Source: Paraburkholderia caledonica NBRC 102488
GTDB lineage: Bacteria > Pseudomonadota > Gammaproteobacteria > Burkholderiales > Burkholderiaceae
Length of the DNA stretch: 64,000 bases
Direction: 5' to 3'
Assembly: GCF_000685095.1 (NCBI RefSeq)
Contig: NZ_BAYE01000026.1
Coordinates: forward strand, 1-64,000
The notes beneath the pieces are model-generated. The model saw nothing but the letters and a program-made list of their open reading frames with translations, was not told where the DNA came from and ran no database searches. Both the position numbers and the translations under genes were made by a program. Of this stretch, positions 57,132 through 64,000 are shown one piece after another (within the stretch, counting starts at the first letter, position 1; each line of letters opens with the position of its first letter).

Positions 57132-58244
57132 ATGAACCGCACCGTGTTAGCTCGCATACTTTCGATGTCGGCCGCCGCGGGCGTCGCAGCCGCCGGCGCG
57201 AGCAGCGCTAGCGCCGCGCCGCTCGACGCACTGATCGCCGCCGCGAAACAGGAAGGCCAGCTTACCGTGATCGCGTTGCCGCACGACTGGTGCAACTATG
57301 GGCAACTCGTCGCGGGTTTCCAGAAAAAGTACGGCATCAAGATCAACGAGCTGAATCCCGACGCGGGCTCCGGCGATGAAGTGGAAGCGATCAAGGCGAA
57401 CAAGGGCAACAAGGGTCCGCAAGCGCCCGACGTGATCGACGTGGGTCTGTCGTTCGGTCCGAGCGCGAAGGCCGAAGGGCTGCTGCAGCCGTATAAGGTC
57501 TCTACGTGGAACTCGATTCCCAAGGAATCGAAGGATGCCGACGGCTACTGGTACGGCGACTACTACGGCGTGCTCGCATTCGAAGTGAACGCCGACATGA
57601 TCGACAAGGCGCCGTCCGACTGGAGCGACCTGCTCAAGTCAGACTACAAGAACGCAGTGTCGCTCGCGGGCGATCCGCGTTCCGCGAATCAGGCAATTCA
57701 GGCGGTGTACGCGGCGGGTCTTGCGCAAAGCAAGGGCGACGCGAGCAAGGCGGACAAAGCCGGCCTCAAGTTCTTCGCCGACCTGAACAAGAGCGGCAAC
57801 TTCGTGCCGGTGATCGGCAAGGCCGCGTCGCTCGCGCAAGGCACGACGCCGATCGTCGTCCGCTGGGATTACAACGCGCTCGCCGATCGCGACACGCTGA
57901 AGGGCAACCCGAAGGTTCAAGTGGTGATCCCGAAAACGGGCGTGGTCGCGGGCGTCTATGTGCAGGCCATCAGCGCGTATGCGCCGCATCCGAACGCAGC
58001 CAAGCTGTGGATGGAATATCTCTATTCCGACGAAGGCCAGATCGGCTGGTTGACCGGCTATTGCCACCCGATGCGCTACAACGAACTGGTGGCCGCGAAG
58101 AAAGTGCCGCAGGCGCTCCTCGACAAGTTGCCGCCGCCGTCGTCGTATAAGAACGTCGTGTTTCCGACGCTCTCGCAACAGGACGCGTACAAGGAAACCA
58201 TCACGAAGCATTGGGACGAAACGGTCGGCGCGAACGTCAAGTAA
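57132..58244 (+). CDS. ABC transporter substrate-binding protein, AfuA/PotD-like (family 1)
   Basis: Periplasmic binding protein of 370 aa for the importer encoded downstream. A signal peptide ends near ASAA (about residue 29). The mature N-terminus LDALIAAAKQEGQLTVIALPHDWCNYG and the segment GYWYGDYYGVLAFEVN fit the iron/spermidine/sugar-phosphate group. Two cysteines (HDWCNYG, GYCHPM) could pair. The start at 57132 has GGGGA upstream; ATG 57120 is an alternative. Linkage to ugpQ suggests a phosphate ester as ligand. Confidence 0.88.
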   Translation: MNRTVLARILSMSAAAGVAAAGASSASAAPLDALIAAAKQEGQLTVIALPHDWCNYGQLVAGFQKKYGIKINELNPDAGSGDEVEAIKANKGNKGPQAPDVIDVGLSFGPSAKAEGLLQPYKVSTWNSIPKESKDADGYWYGDYYGVLAFEVNADMIDKAPSDWSDLLKSDYKNAVSLAGDPRSANQAIQAVYAAGLAQSKGDASKADKAGLKFFADLNKSGNFVPVIGKAASLAQGTTPIVVRWDYNALADRDTLKGNPKVQVVIPKTGVVAGVYVQAISAYAPHPNAAKLWMEYLYSDEGQIGWLTGYCHPMRYNELVAAKKVPQALLDKLPPPSSYKNVVFPTLSQQDAYKETITKHWDETVGANVK

Positions 58245-58377
58245 GCGCTACTTCGACGTTCAGCGCGAAGTCGTGCACGCCGCGCGCGCCATCCCATTCG
58301 GACGGCGCGCGCCGTTACCCAGAGTGCCGGACATGCCGGCGATGCGGCCAATGCGGAGAATACCCAAAGGGTGAGCT

Positions 58378-59316
58378 ATGAGCGCTTCATCGGATGCCGG
58401 ATCGGTGCAGCCGGACTTGCTGGTTCCGCCTGTGCCCACTCCAACGCCGCGCGTCGACGGTCCGGGCCGCGCGTCGCAGATGCTGGCCTGGATCGGCGTC
58501 GTGCCGTTCTTCACTTTCGCGCTGCTGTTCCTGATTCTGCCGACTGGCTTTCTGATGATCGGCGCATTCCAGGATTCGCAAGGTCACTTCACGCTCGCCA
58601 ACCTGCGCGATCTGTTTCAGCCGTCCGTGCTCGACGCTTACTGGATCAGCATCAAAGTCAGCGCGGCGTCGGCGGCTGGCGGTGCGCTGATCGGCTCGCT
58701 GCTTGCGTGGGCGGCGGTGCAGGGCAAGCTGCCGGGCTGGATTCGTCCGACATTGATGACGTTCTCCGGTGTCGCGTCGAACTTCGCGGGCGTGCCGCTC
58801 GCGTTTGCTTTCATCTGCACGTTGGGACGCGTCGGGCTCGTCACCGTGTTGTTGAAAAAGTATCTCGGCTTCAATCTATATTCGACGGGCTTCAGCATTC
58901 TCAGCTTTTCAGGTCTCACGCTGACCTACCTGTACTTCCAGATTCCATTGATGGTGCTGATCGTCACGCCCGCGCTCGACGGACTGAAGCGCGAATGGCG
59001 CGAAGCATGCGATTGCCTCGGCGGCACCGCGTCTCAGTACTGGCGCTATGTCGCGCTGCCGGTGCTATGGCCGAGCGTGCTGGGCGCGACGCTGCTGCTG
59101 TTCGCCAACGCATTCGGCGCGGTCGCCACCGCTTATGCGCTGACCGGCAGCTCGTTGAACATCGTGCCGATTCTGCTCTTTGCGCAGATTCGCGGCGACG
59201 TCATGCACAACCAGAATCTCGGCTACGCGCTTGCGCTCGGCATGGTGCTCGTCACGGGTCTGTCGAATGGCGGCTATATCTGGCTGCGTTCACGCGCTGA
59301 AAGGGGCCGCCGATGA
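58378..59316 (+). CDS. ABC transporter permease (first)
   Basis: Inner-membrane permease of 312 aa with about six helices. The EAA coupling motif is visible as EWREACDCLGGTASQYWRYVALP. A proline-rich N-terminus of about 35 residues precedes the first helix. It overlaps the second permease gene by ATGA. It belongs to the PotB/CysU-type family used by importers of iron, spermidine or sugar phosphates. Confidence 0.92.
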   Translation: MSASSDAGSVQPDLLVPPVPTPTPRVDGPGRASQMLAWIGVVPFFTFALLFLILPTGFLMIGAFQDSQGHFTLANLRDLFQPSVLDAYWISIKVSAASAAGGALIGSLLAWAAVQGKLPGWIRPTLMTFSGVASNFAGVPLAFAFICTLGRVGLVTVLLKKYLGFNLYSTGFSILSFSGLTLTYLYFQIPLMVLIVTPALDGLKREWREACDCLGGTASQYWRYVALPVLWPSVLGATLLLFANAFGAVATAYALTGSSLNIVPILLFAQIRGDVMHNQNLGYALALGMVLVTGLSNGGYIWLRSRAERGRR

Positions 59317-60104
59317 AAAGCCAATCGCGCGTGGGAGCATGGACCGCGATGGTGGTCGGTTCCCTGTACTTCCTGATTCCGCTGATCGCCACCTTCGAGT
59401 TCAGTCTGCGGATGAAGCGTGGCACATATAGCTTCGAAGCCTATAGCGTGGTGCTCGGCGATCCGCGCTTTCAGGCCTCGTTTGGTTATTCGATTCTGAT
59501 GGCCCTGCTGACGATCGTCGTCGGCATACTGCTCGTCGTGCCGACCGCTTACTGGGTGCAACTGCGCTTGCCGAAGCTGCGGCCGGTCGTCGAATTCATT
59601 ACGCTGTTGCCGCTCGTCGTGCCGGCTATCGTGATCGTGTTCGGCTATCTGCGCATCTACAACAGCAGTTCGATTCTGCCGCTCACGAGCAACGAGCGCG
59701 CGACCGATCTGCTGCTGGTGTTCGGCTACGTGACGCTTTCTCTGCCGTACATGTACCGCGCGGTCGATGCGGGCCTGCGCGCTGTCGACGTGCGCTCGCT
59801 CACCGAAGCCGCCGAGTGTCTCGGCGCAAACTGGCCGACGATTCTCTTCAAGGTGATCTTCCCGAATATCCGCTCGGGCGTTCTGTCCGGCGCGTTTCTC
59901 ACCTTCGCGGTCGTAATCGGCGAATTCACGCTGGCGAGTCTGCTCGATCGACCCGCGTTCGGTCCTTACCTGCAACTGATCGGCGCGAATCGCGCGTATG
60001 AGCCGTCGGCGCTTGCGATCATCGCGTTCATGATTACGTGGGCGTCGATGGGCTTGATCCAGGTATTCGGCTCGGCCCGCGCGTTGAGCGGTCAAAAGGT
60101 TTGA
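59313..60104 (+). CDS. ABC transporter permease (second)
   Basis: Inner-membrane permease of 263 aa, about six helices, with the coupling motif LTEAAECLGANWPTILFKVIFP. It resembles PotC-type permeases and forms a heterodimer with the first. Start fixed by the ATGA overlap. The ATPase gene follows after 33 nt. Confidence 0.92.
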   Translation: MKSQSRVGAWTAMVVGSLYFLIPLIATFEFSLRMKRGTYSFEAYSVVLGDPRFQASFGYSILMALLTIVVGILLVVPTAYWVQLRLPKLRPVVEFITLLPLVVPAIVIVFGYLRIYNSSSILPLTSNERATDLLLVFGYVTLSLPYMYRAVDAGLRAVDVRSLTEAAECLGANWPTILFKVIFPNIRSGVLSGAFLTFAVVIGEFTLASLLDRPAFGPYLQLIGANRAYEPSALAIIAFMITWASMGLIQVFGSARALSGQKV

Positions 60105-60137
60105 TGCAATGAGCTTGATCCACTGAGGCAGCGAATC

Positions 60138-61208
60138 ATGGCATTTCTCGAGATCGAAAATCTGCACAAGTCCTTTGGGGCGAACATCGCGTTGCATCAC
60201 TTCGACATGAAGATCGAGCGCGGTGAGTTCATCACGTTCCTTGGACCTTCCGGCTGCGGCAAAACAACCGTGCTGCGGATGATCGCCGGCTTCGAAACGC
60301 CGACGCGCGGCGTCATCCGGCTCGATAACAAGGACGTCACGCATCTTCGTACGCGGCAGCGCAAGGTCGGCATGGTGTTTCAGTCGTATGCGCTGTTTCC
60401 GAACATGACGGTCGCGGAGAACATCGGCTTCGGGCTGAAGATCACGCACCGGCCGCATGCGGAAATCAGCCGGCGCGTCGAGGAAATGCTGCACCTGATC
60501 AAGCTGCCGCAACTCGGCGGCCGCTATCCGTGGCAACTCTCGGGCGGTCAGCAGCAACGTGTGGCGCTGGCGCGCGCGTTGGCCGGCAAGCCGCAGGTAT
60601 TGTTGCTCGACGAGCCGCTGTCCGCGCTCGACGCGAAGATTCGCATTTCGTTGCGGCAGGACATTCGCGCGCTGCAACGCGAACTCGGCATCACGTCGAT
60701 TTTCGTTACGCACGATCAGGAAGAGGCGTTGTCGATCTCCGACCGCATCGTCGTGATGAACGAGGGGCGCGTCGAGCAGATCGGCTCGCCGTCGGAAATC
60801 TACAACTATCCTCGCACGCGTTTCGTCGCGTCGTTCGTCGGCACGCTGAACATTCTGGCGGGGCACGTGATCGATCCGGCGACCGGCAAGATGGTCGTGG
60901 ACGGCCAGGAGTTGACCACTACGCAGGAACTGCCGGCCGGCGATGCGGGCAAGAAGCGCCTGCTCGCGCTGCGCCCCGAAGCGATCGTGCTCGAACCGGC
61001 GGCGCCTGGCCGCAACACGCTGAGCGCGACCGTCGAAGAAGTGAATTTTCTCGGCGCGGTGGTGCGGATCAGGACGCGCGTGAAAGACGCGGTGATTTCG
61101 CTCGACGTGTTCAACGACCCGAATCGCGGTTTACCCGAACGAGGTCAGCCGGTGTCGCTCGGTTTCTCGCACGAGAATCTGCTGGTACTCGAAGAAGGCG
61201 GCGCTTAG
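60138..61208 (+). CDS. ABC transporter ATP-binding protein
   Basis: ATPase of 356 aa with Walker A GPSGCGKTT, signature LSGGQQQR and Walker B VLLLDEP followed by the HDQEEAL switch. A C-terminal TOBE domain (about residues 270-350) is present, as in PotA and UgpC. This length and layout suit a polyamine-, iron- or organophosphate-type importer. It completes the system and ends the operon. Confidence 0.93.
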   Translation: MAFLEIENLHKSFGANIALHHFDMKIERGEFITFLGPSGCGKTTVLRMIAGFETPTRGVIRLDNKDVTHLRTRQRKVGMVFQSYALFPNMTVAENIGFGLKITHRPHAEISRRVEEMLHLIKLPQLGGRYPWQLSGGQQQRVALARALAGKPQVLLLDEPLSALDAKIRISLRQDIRALQRELGITSIFVTHDQEEALSISDRIVVMNEGRVEQIGSPSEIYNYPRTRFVASFVGTLNILAGHVIDPATGKMVVDGQELTTTQELPAGDAGKKRLLALRPEAIVLEPAAPGRNTLSATVEEVNFLGAVVRIRTRVKDAVISLDVFNDPNRGLPERGQPVSLGFSHENLLVLEEGGA

Positions 61209-61268
61209 AACACGGCAAAGCCCCGCCAGCAAAGGCTTCGGGTTTCCCCTGAGCTGCTGCCGGGACGA

Positions 61269-61309
61269 ATTCCGGTTTTCCCGACGCGGGCCGTCCGGAT
61301 TTCCGGAAT
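61269..61309 (+). promoter_or_regulatory. Inverted repeats upstream of the dctA sigma-54 promoter (candidate DctD UAS)
   Basis: ATTCCGG (61269-61275) and CCGGAAT (61303-61309) form inverted arms, with additional TCCGGA repeats between them. They lie 70-110 nt upstream of the sigma-54 box, the usual distance for an enhancer-binding activator such as DctD. Confidence 0.45.
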
Positions 61310-61378
61310 CCCGGATGGTACTTGCGAACAGGCGTAAGAAAACGTATAAAAATCAAAGGCACGCGGCCTGCCTCAAGC

Positions 61379-61394
61379 TGGCATCGACCTTGCG
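61379..61394 (+). promoter_or_regulatory. Sigma-54 promoter of dctA
   Basis: TGGCATCGACCTTGCG matches the sigma-54 pattern TGGCAC-N5-TTGC, with GG and GC separated by exactly 10 nt. Only the sixth and seventh positions and the last base deviate. It lies 190 nt before the dctA start. Sigma-54/DctD control of dctA is well known in rhizobia and pseudomonads, which supports the call. Confidence 0.75.
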
Positions 61395-61445
61395 AAATAG
61401 ATAACGCGGCCGCAACGGTCCGACAACTAAAGCAAGGAGACAACG

Positions 61446-61475
61446 ATGTCCGATTTCCCTTTCCGGTATTTCTGA
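61446..61475 (+). CDS. Candidate 9-codon leader peptide upstream of dctA
   Basis: A short ORF encodes MSDFPFRYF, rich in aromatic residues, and ends at TGA. It has an excellent ribosome-binding site (AAGGAG, 7-8 nt before the ATG), better than that of dctA itself. It lies about 40 nt after the expected sigma-54 transcription start and 108 nt before dctA. It could be a translated leader that controls dctA, or the remnant of a gene start. No homology is known to me. Confidence 0.45.
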   Translation: MSDFPFRYF

Positions 61476-61583
61476 ATTCGTCGTCTTGTCGCGGCCTAAT
61501 GCCGTGCACAGGCGTGACGATCATTCGTTCGCATGATGCGCAGCGTGGCAGGCCATAGGCTCACCCACATCGCAGGAACCATC

Positions 61584-62864
61584 GTGAAGAAACCTATCCA
61601 CAAAGTGCTGTACGTCCAGGTGATCGTGGCGATCATCATCGGTATCGCGCTCGGACATTACTATCCGAATCTCGCCGTCGACATGAAACCGCTCGGCGAC
61701 GGCTTCATCAAGCTCATCAAGATGGTGATCGGGCCGATCATCTTCTGTACGGTCGTGACCGGCATTGCCGGTATGGAGGACATGAAGAAGGTCGGGCGCG
61801 TCGGCGGCAAGGCGCTGCTGTATTTTGAAATCGTCTCGACGTTTGCACTGGTGCTCGGCCTGATCGCGACGCACGTGCTGAAGCCGGGCGTCGGTTTCAA
61901 TATCGACCCCGCCACGCTCGACGGCAAGGCGGTCGCTTCGTACGCCGCCAAGGCGCACGGTCAGACCACGGTCGACTTCCTGATGCACCTGATTCCGGAC
62001 ACGCTCGTCTCCGCGTTTGCACAGGGCGAGATTCTGCAGATCCTGCTGATCGCGCTGCTGTTCGGCGCGGTGCTCGCCACAGCCGGTGAAAGGGGCAAGG
62101 TCGTCACGAACTTCATCGACGGGCTCTCGCATGTGCTGTTCGGCATCGTGCGCATCATCACGAAGCTCGCGCCGATCGGTGCGTTCGGCGCGATGGCGTT
62201 CACCATCGGCAAGTACGGTATCGGCTCGCTGCTGCCGATGCTGAAGCTGATCGGCACGTTCTATCTGACGTCGATCGTGTTCGTTGTGGTCGTGCTCGGC
62301 ATCATCGCGCGGGCGGTGGGCTTCAACATCTTGCGCTTCATTGCGTACATCAAGGAAGAGATGCTGATCGTGCTCGGCACGAGCTCGTCGGAAGCCGCGC
62401 TGCCGCAACTGATGCTCAAGCTGGAAAACCTCGGCTGCTCGCGCTCGGTGGTGGGTCTCGTGGTGCCGACCGGTTATTCGTTCAACCTCGACGGCACCAA
62501 CATCTATATGACGATGGCCGTGCTGTTCATCGCCCAGGCGACGAACACCGACCTCACGTGGGCGCAGCAGCTCACGCTGCTGGCGGTGACGATGCTGACC
62601 TCGAAGGGCGCGAGCGGCGTGACGGGCGCGGGCTTCATCACGCTCGCCGCAACGCTGGCCGTGGTGCCGACCATTCCGCTGTCGGGCATGGTGCTGATTC
62701 TCGGCATCGACCGCTTCATGAGCGAATGCCGTGCGCTGACGAACATCGTCGGCAATGGCGTGGCGACCGTGGTCGTGTCGGCGTGGGAAAAGGAACTGGA
62801 CCGCAACAAGCTGAACGCGGCGTTGCGCGGCGACGTGCCGCTCAAAGAGCCGGCCGGCGTTTAA
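61584..62864 (+). CDS. dctA: C4-dicarboxylate:cation symporter DctA
   Basis: Inner-membrane transporter of 426 aa importing succinate, fumarate and malate. Family motifs include FIKLIKMVIGPIIFCTVV, the serine-rich reentrant loop GTSSSEAALPQL, and GYSFNLDGTNIYMTMAVLFIAQ with its NxD ligand site. I chose GTG 61584 (AGGAA 6 nt upstream), giving the usual KPIHKVLYVQV start; the upstream ATG 61533 adds 17 residues of non-family sequence. It is preceded by a sigma-54 promoter and followed by dctB. Confidence 0.95.
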   Translation: MKKPIHKVLYVQVIVAIIIGIALGHYYPNLAVDMKPLGDGFIKLIKMVIGPIIFCTVVTGIAGMEDMKKVGRVGGKALLYFEIVSTFALVLGLIATHVLKPGVGFNIDPATLDGKAVASYAAKAHGQTTVDFLMHLIPDTLVSAFAQGEILQILLIALLFGAVLATAGERGKVVTNFIDGLSHVLFGIVRIITKLAPIGAFGAMAFTIGKYGIGSLLPMLKLIGTFYLTSIVFVVVVLGIIARAVGFNILRFIAYIKEEMLIVLGTSSSEAALPQLMLKLENLGCSRSVVGLVVPTGYSFNLDGTNIYMTMAVLFIAQATNTDLTWAQQLTLLAVTMLTSKGASGVTGAGFITLAATLAVVPTIPLSGMVLILGIDRFMSECRALTNIVGNGVATVVVSAWEKELDRNKLNAALRGDVPLKEPAGV

Positions 62865-62925
62865 GCCGGGCATCGACGCACATTGTCTGAAAACGCGTGA
62901 CGTTTGCGGCCGCGGACACCAGCAC

Positions 62926-64000
62926 ATGCAACCGGTGACCGCGCGCCCAACCGAAGTGCCGTCGGCCGGGGAAGCTCGCGCCGACCGCGCTTCGCCTTAT
63001 GCCACAATATCCGATCACACCTCACCGGATATTGCCAACGTGACGCGCCGTCTGCTGATCCTCTTCGCGCTCGTCGCCGGGCTCGTCGCGGCGTGCGGGC
63101 TCACCTACAGCGTCGCGTGGCAAAGCGGAATAGACACCTTGCGGCGCAATGCCGCCGGGCGCGTCGATCGCACCGCCAGTTCGCTCAAGAGCACGCTCGA
63201 GCGCTATGAATCGCTGCCGTATCTGCTCGCCGAGCATCCCATCGTGCAGGACGTGCTGGTCGATCCGTCGCCTGCCAACGTCAAGCGCGCGAATCTCTAT
63301 CTCGAAGATTTGAACCGCCACGCGCGCGCAACGGTGACCTACATCATTCCGCTCGACGGCTATTGTGTCGCCGCGAGCAACTGGCAAGGGCCGGGCAGTT
63401 TCATCGGCGCGGGCTATCTGTTCCGCCCATATTTCGTCGATGCCATTAAAGGCCGCGTGGGCCGCTTCTTCGGCATCGGCACGATCTCGCAGGCGCCGGG
63501 CTATTACATTTCGCAGCCGGTGCGTCGAGAGGGAAAAATCGTCGGCGTGGCGGTCGTCAAACTCGATCTCGAATGGTTTCAGGGCGCGGACGCATACGAG
63601 CCGCTCCTCGTTACCGACGATCACGGCGTGATCTTTCTGTCGTCCGTGCCCGCATGGAAATACCACACGATACGGCCACTATCGGGTCAGGTCGCCGATT
63701 CTATCTATCAGGCTCGTCAGTATGCGCAGCAGCCTATTGCACCGCTGCCTGTGACGATCGAGCGCAAGCTCGAAGGCGACGCGCAGATCGTGCGCGTCGG
63801 CGGCGGACGCTACGCGCCTCGCTATCTCGCGTCGCGGCGCGGCATGGGCGAACCCGACTGGCATCTGATTACCATGGCGCCCGTTAGCCCGGTCGACGCC
63901 GACGCGCGCAACGCGACCATCGTGACGGGCTTCGGCTACGTGTCGCTCGTGTTGCTCGCGTTCTACTGGAGAATGCGCCGGTCCCGCGTGCGCGAGGTGA
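62926..64000 (+). CDS. dctB: C4-dicarboxylate sensor kinase DctB, 5' part
   Basis: Open frame running off the window end. After an N-terminal segment, a transmembrane helix (LLILFALVAGLVAACGLTY, near residues 43-61) leads into a periplasmic double-PAS sensor domain (RYESLPYLLAEHPIVQDVL, then VAASNWQGPGSFIGAGYLFRPYF) and a second helix (ATIVTGFGYVSLVLLAFYW). This is the DctB sensor layout; the kinase domain lies beyond 64000. The start may be ATG 62926 or GTG 63040. It is next to dctA as expected for a DctB/DctD pair. Confidence 0.9.
   Translation, partial: MQPVTARPTEVPSAGEARADRASPYATISDHTSPDIANVTRRLLILFALVAGLVAACGLTYSVAWQSGIDTLRRNAAGRVDRTASSLKSTLERYESLPYLLAEHPIVQDVLVDPSPANVKRANLYLEDLNRHARATVTYIIPLDGYCVAASNWQGPGSFIGAGYLFRPYFVDAIKGRVGRFFGIGTISQAPGYYISQPVRREGKIVGVAVVKLDLEWFQGADAYEPLLVTDDHGVIFLSSVPAWKYHTIRPLSGQVADSIYQARQYAQQPIAPLPVTIERKLEGDAQIVRVGGGRYAPRYLASRRGMGEPDWHLITMAPVSPVDADARNATIVTGFGYVSLVLLAFYWRMRRSRVREV

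Noticed and set aside
59274..60866. 530-codon open frame on the minus strand opposite the permease/ATPase genes
   Set aside because: Composed of Arg/His/Gln/Asp-rich sequence typical of antisense reading of high-GC genes; the plus strand encodes clear ABC transporter motifs.
61521..62927. 468-codon minus-strand open frame over dctA
   Set aside because: Antisense shadow with extreme His/Arg/Asp content; dctA on the plus strand has conserved transporter motifs.

Overview
The window is an ordinary stretch of core chromosome from a high-GC betaproteobacterium. It is most likely a Burkholderia or Paraburkholderia primary chromosome. The basis is the codon usage, the family content (PhaM, DUF1840, DUF3567, DUF2917, class I BirA, a methionine synthase split into two genes) and local gene orders I recognise from Burkholderiaceae: bioA-F-D-B, aceK-can-thiolase, argS-SPOR-dsbA, dac-aminotransferase-ybeD-lipB-lipA, and birA-coaX beside a divergent Mla system. 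I see no insertion sequence, prophage, integrase, CRISPR array, rRNA or tRNA. About 60 genes are annotated. Many starts were moved inside longer open frames by ribosome-binding sites, signal peptides or ATGA overlaps.

Layout. 1-4.5 kb: biotin operon bioA-bioF-bioD-bioB (minus strand). 5.1-6.4 kb: an exported alpha/beta hydrolase. 7-13.3 kb: minus-strand run aceK, carbonic anhydrase, thiolase, SDR, acyl-CoA dehydrogenase and a YchJ-like protein. 13.5-15.1 kb: a LiuR-like MerR regulator divergent from a metallo-beta-lactamase hydrolase, with a palindrome between them. 15.2-22.2 kb: an orphan dipeptide-type binding protein, then argS, a SPOR protein, dsbA, an SDR and a BtuF-like protein. 22.6-28 kb: DUF1840, a small secreted protein, split metH and DUF3567. 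28-34.8 kb: a hydrolase, a DUF3108 protein, an IclR regulator divergent from an FAA-hydrolase gene, a Liv-type binding protein and an enoyl-CoA hydratase. 34.9-38.3 kb: a PhaM-like protein, a ferritin-like protein, rfaE2 and a small membrane protein. 38.4-43.9 kb: coaX-birA (minus) divergent from mlaE-F-D plus a lipoprotein. 43.9-46.3 kb: VanZ-like protein, [2Fe-2S] ferredoxin and a hydrolase. 46.6-52.3 kb: D,D-carboxypeptidase, class IV aminotransferase, ybeD, lipB and lipA, interrupted by a LysR/DUF2917 pair. 52.5-61.2 kb: HAD phosphatase, Na/Pi transporter, DeoR/GlpR-type repressor, ugpQ and a complete ABC importer. 61.2-64 kb: dctA and the start of dctB, which is cut by the window end.

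How the genes work together. Cofactor metabolism is unusually dense: biotin synthesis and ligation, lipoate synthesis, pantothenate phosphorylation and B12-dependent methionine synthesis. Acyl-CoA and acetate metabolism is the second theme. Phosphorus-containing substrates are a likely third theme at 53-61 kb, where a glycerophosphodiesterase, a GlpR-type regulator and an iron/sugar-phosphate-type importer sit together. The most useful unexplained signals are regulatory: a near-consensus sigma-54 promoter and a 9-codon leader ORF upstream of dctA, a 13-nt tandem repeat upstream of the ferredoxin gene, and operator-like repeats at several divergent regulator/target pairs. I did not find convincing evidence for a wholly new biological system. 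The best candidate for new function is the ugpQ-linked importer.
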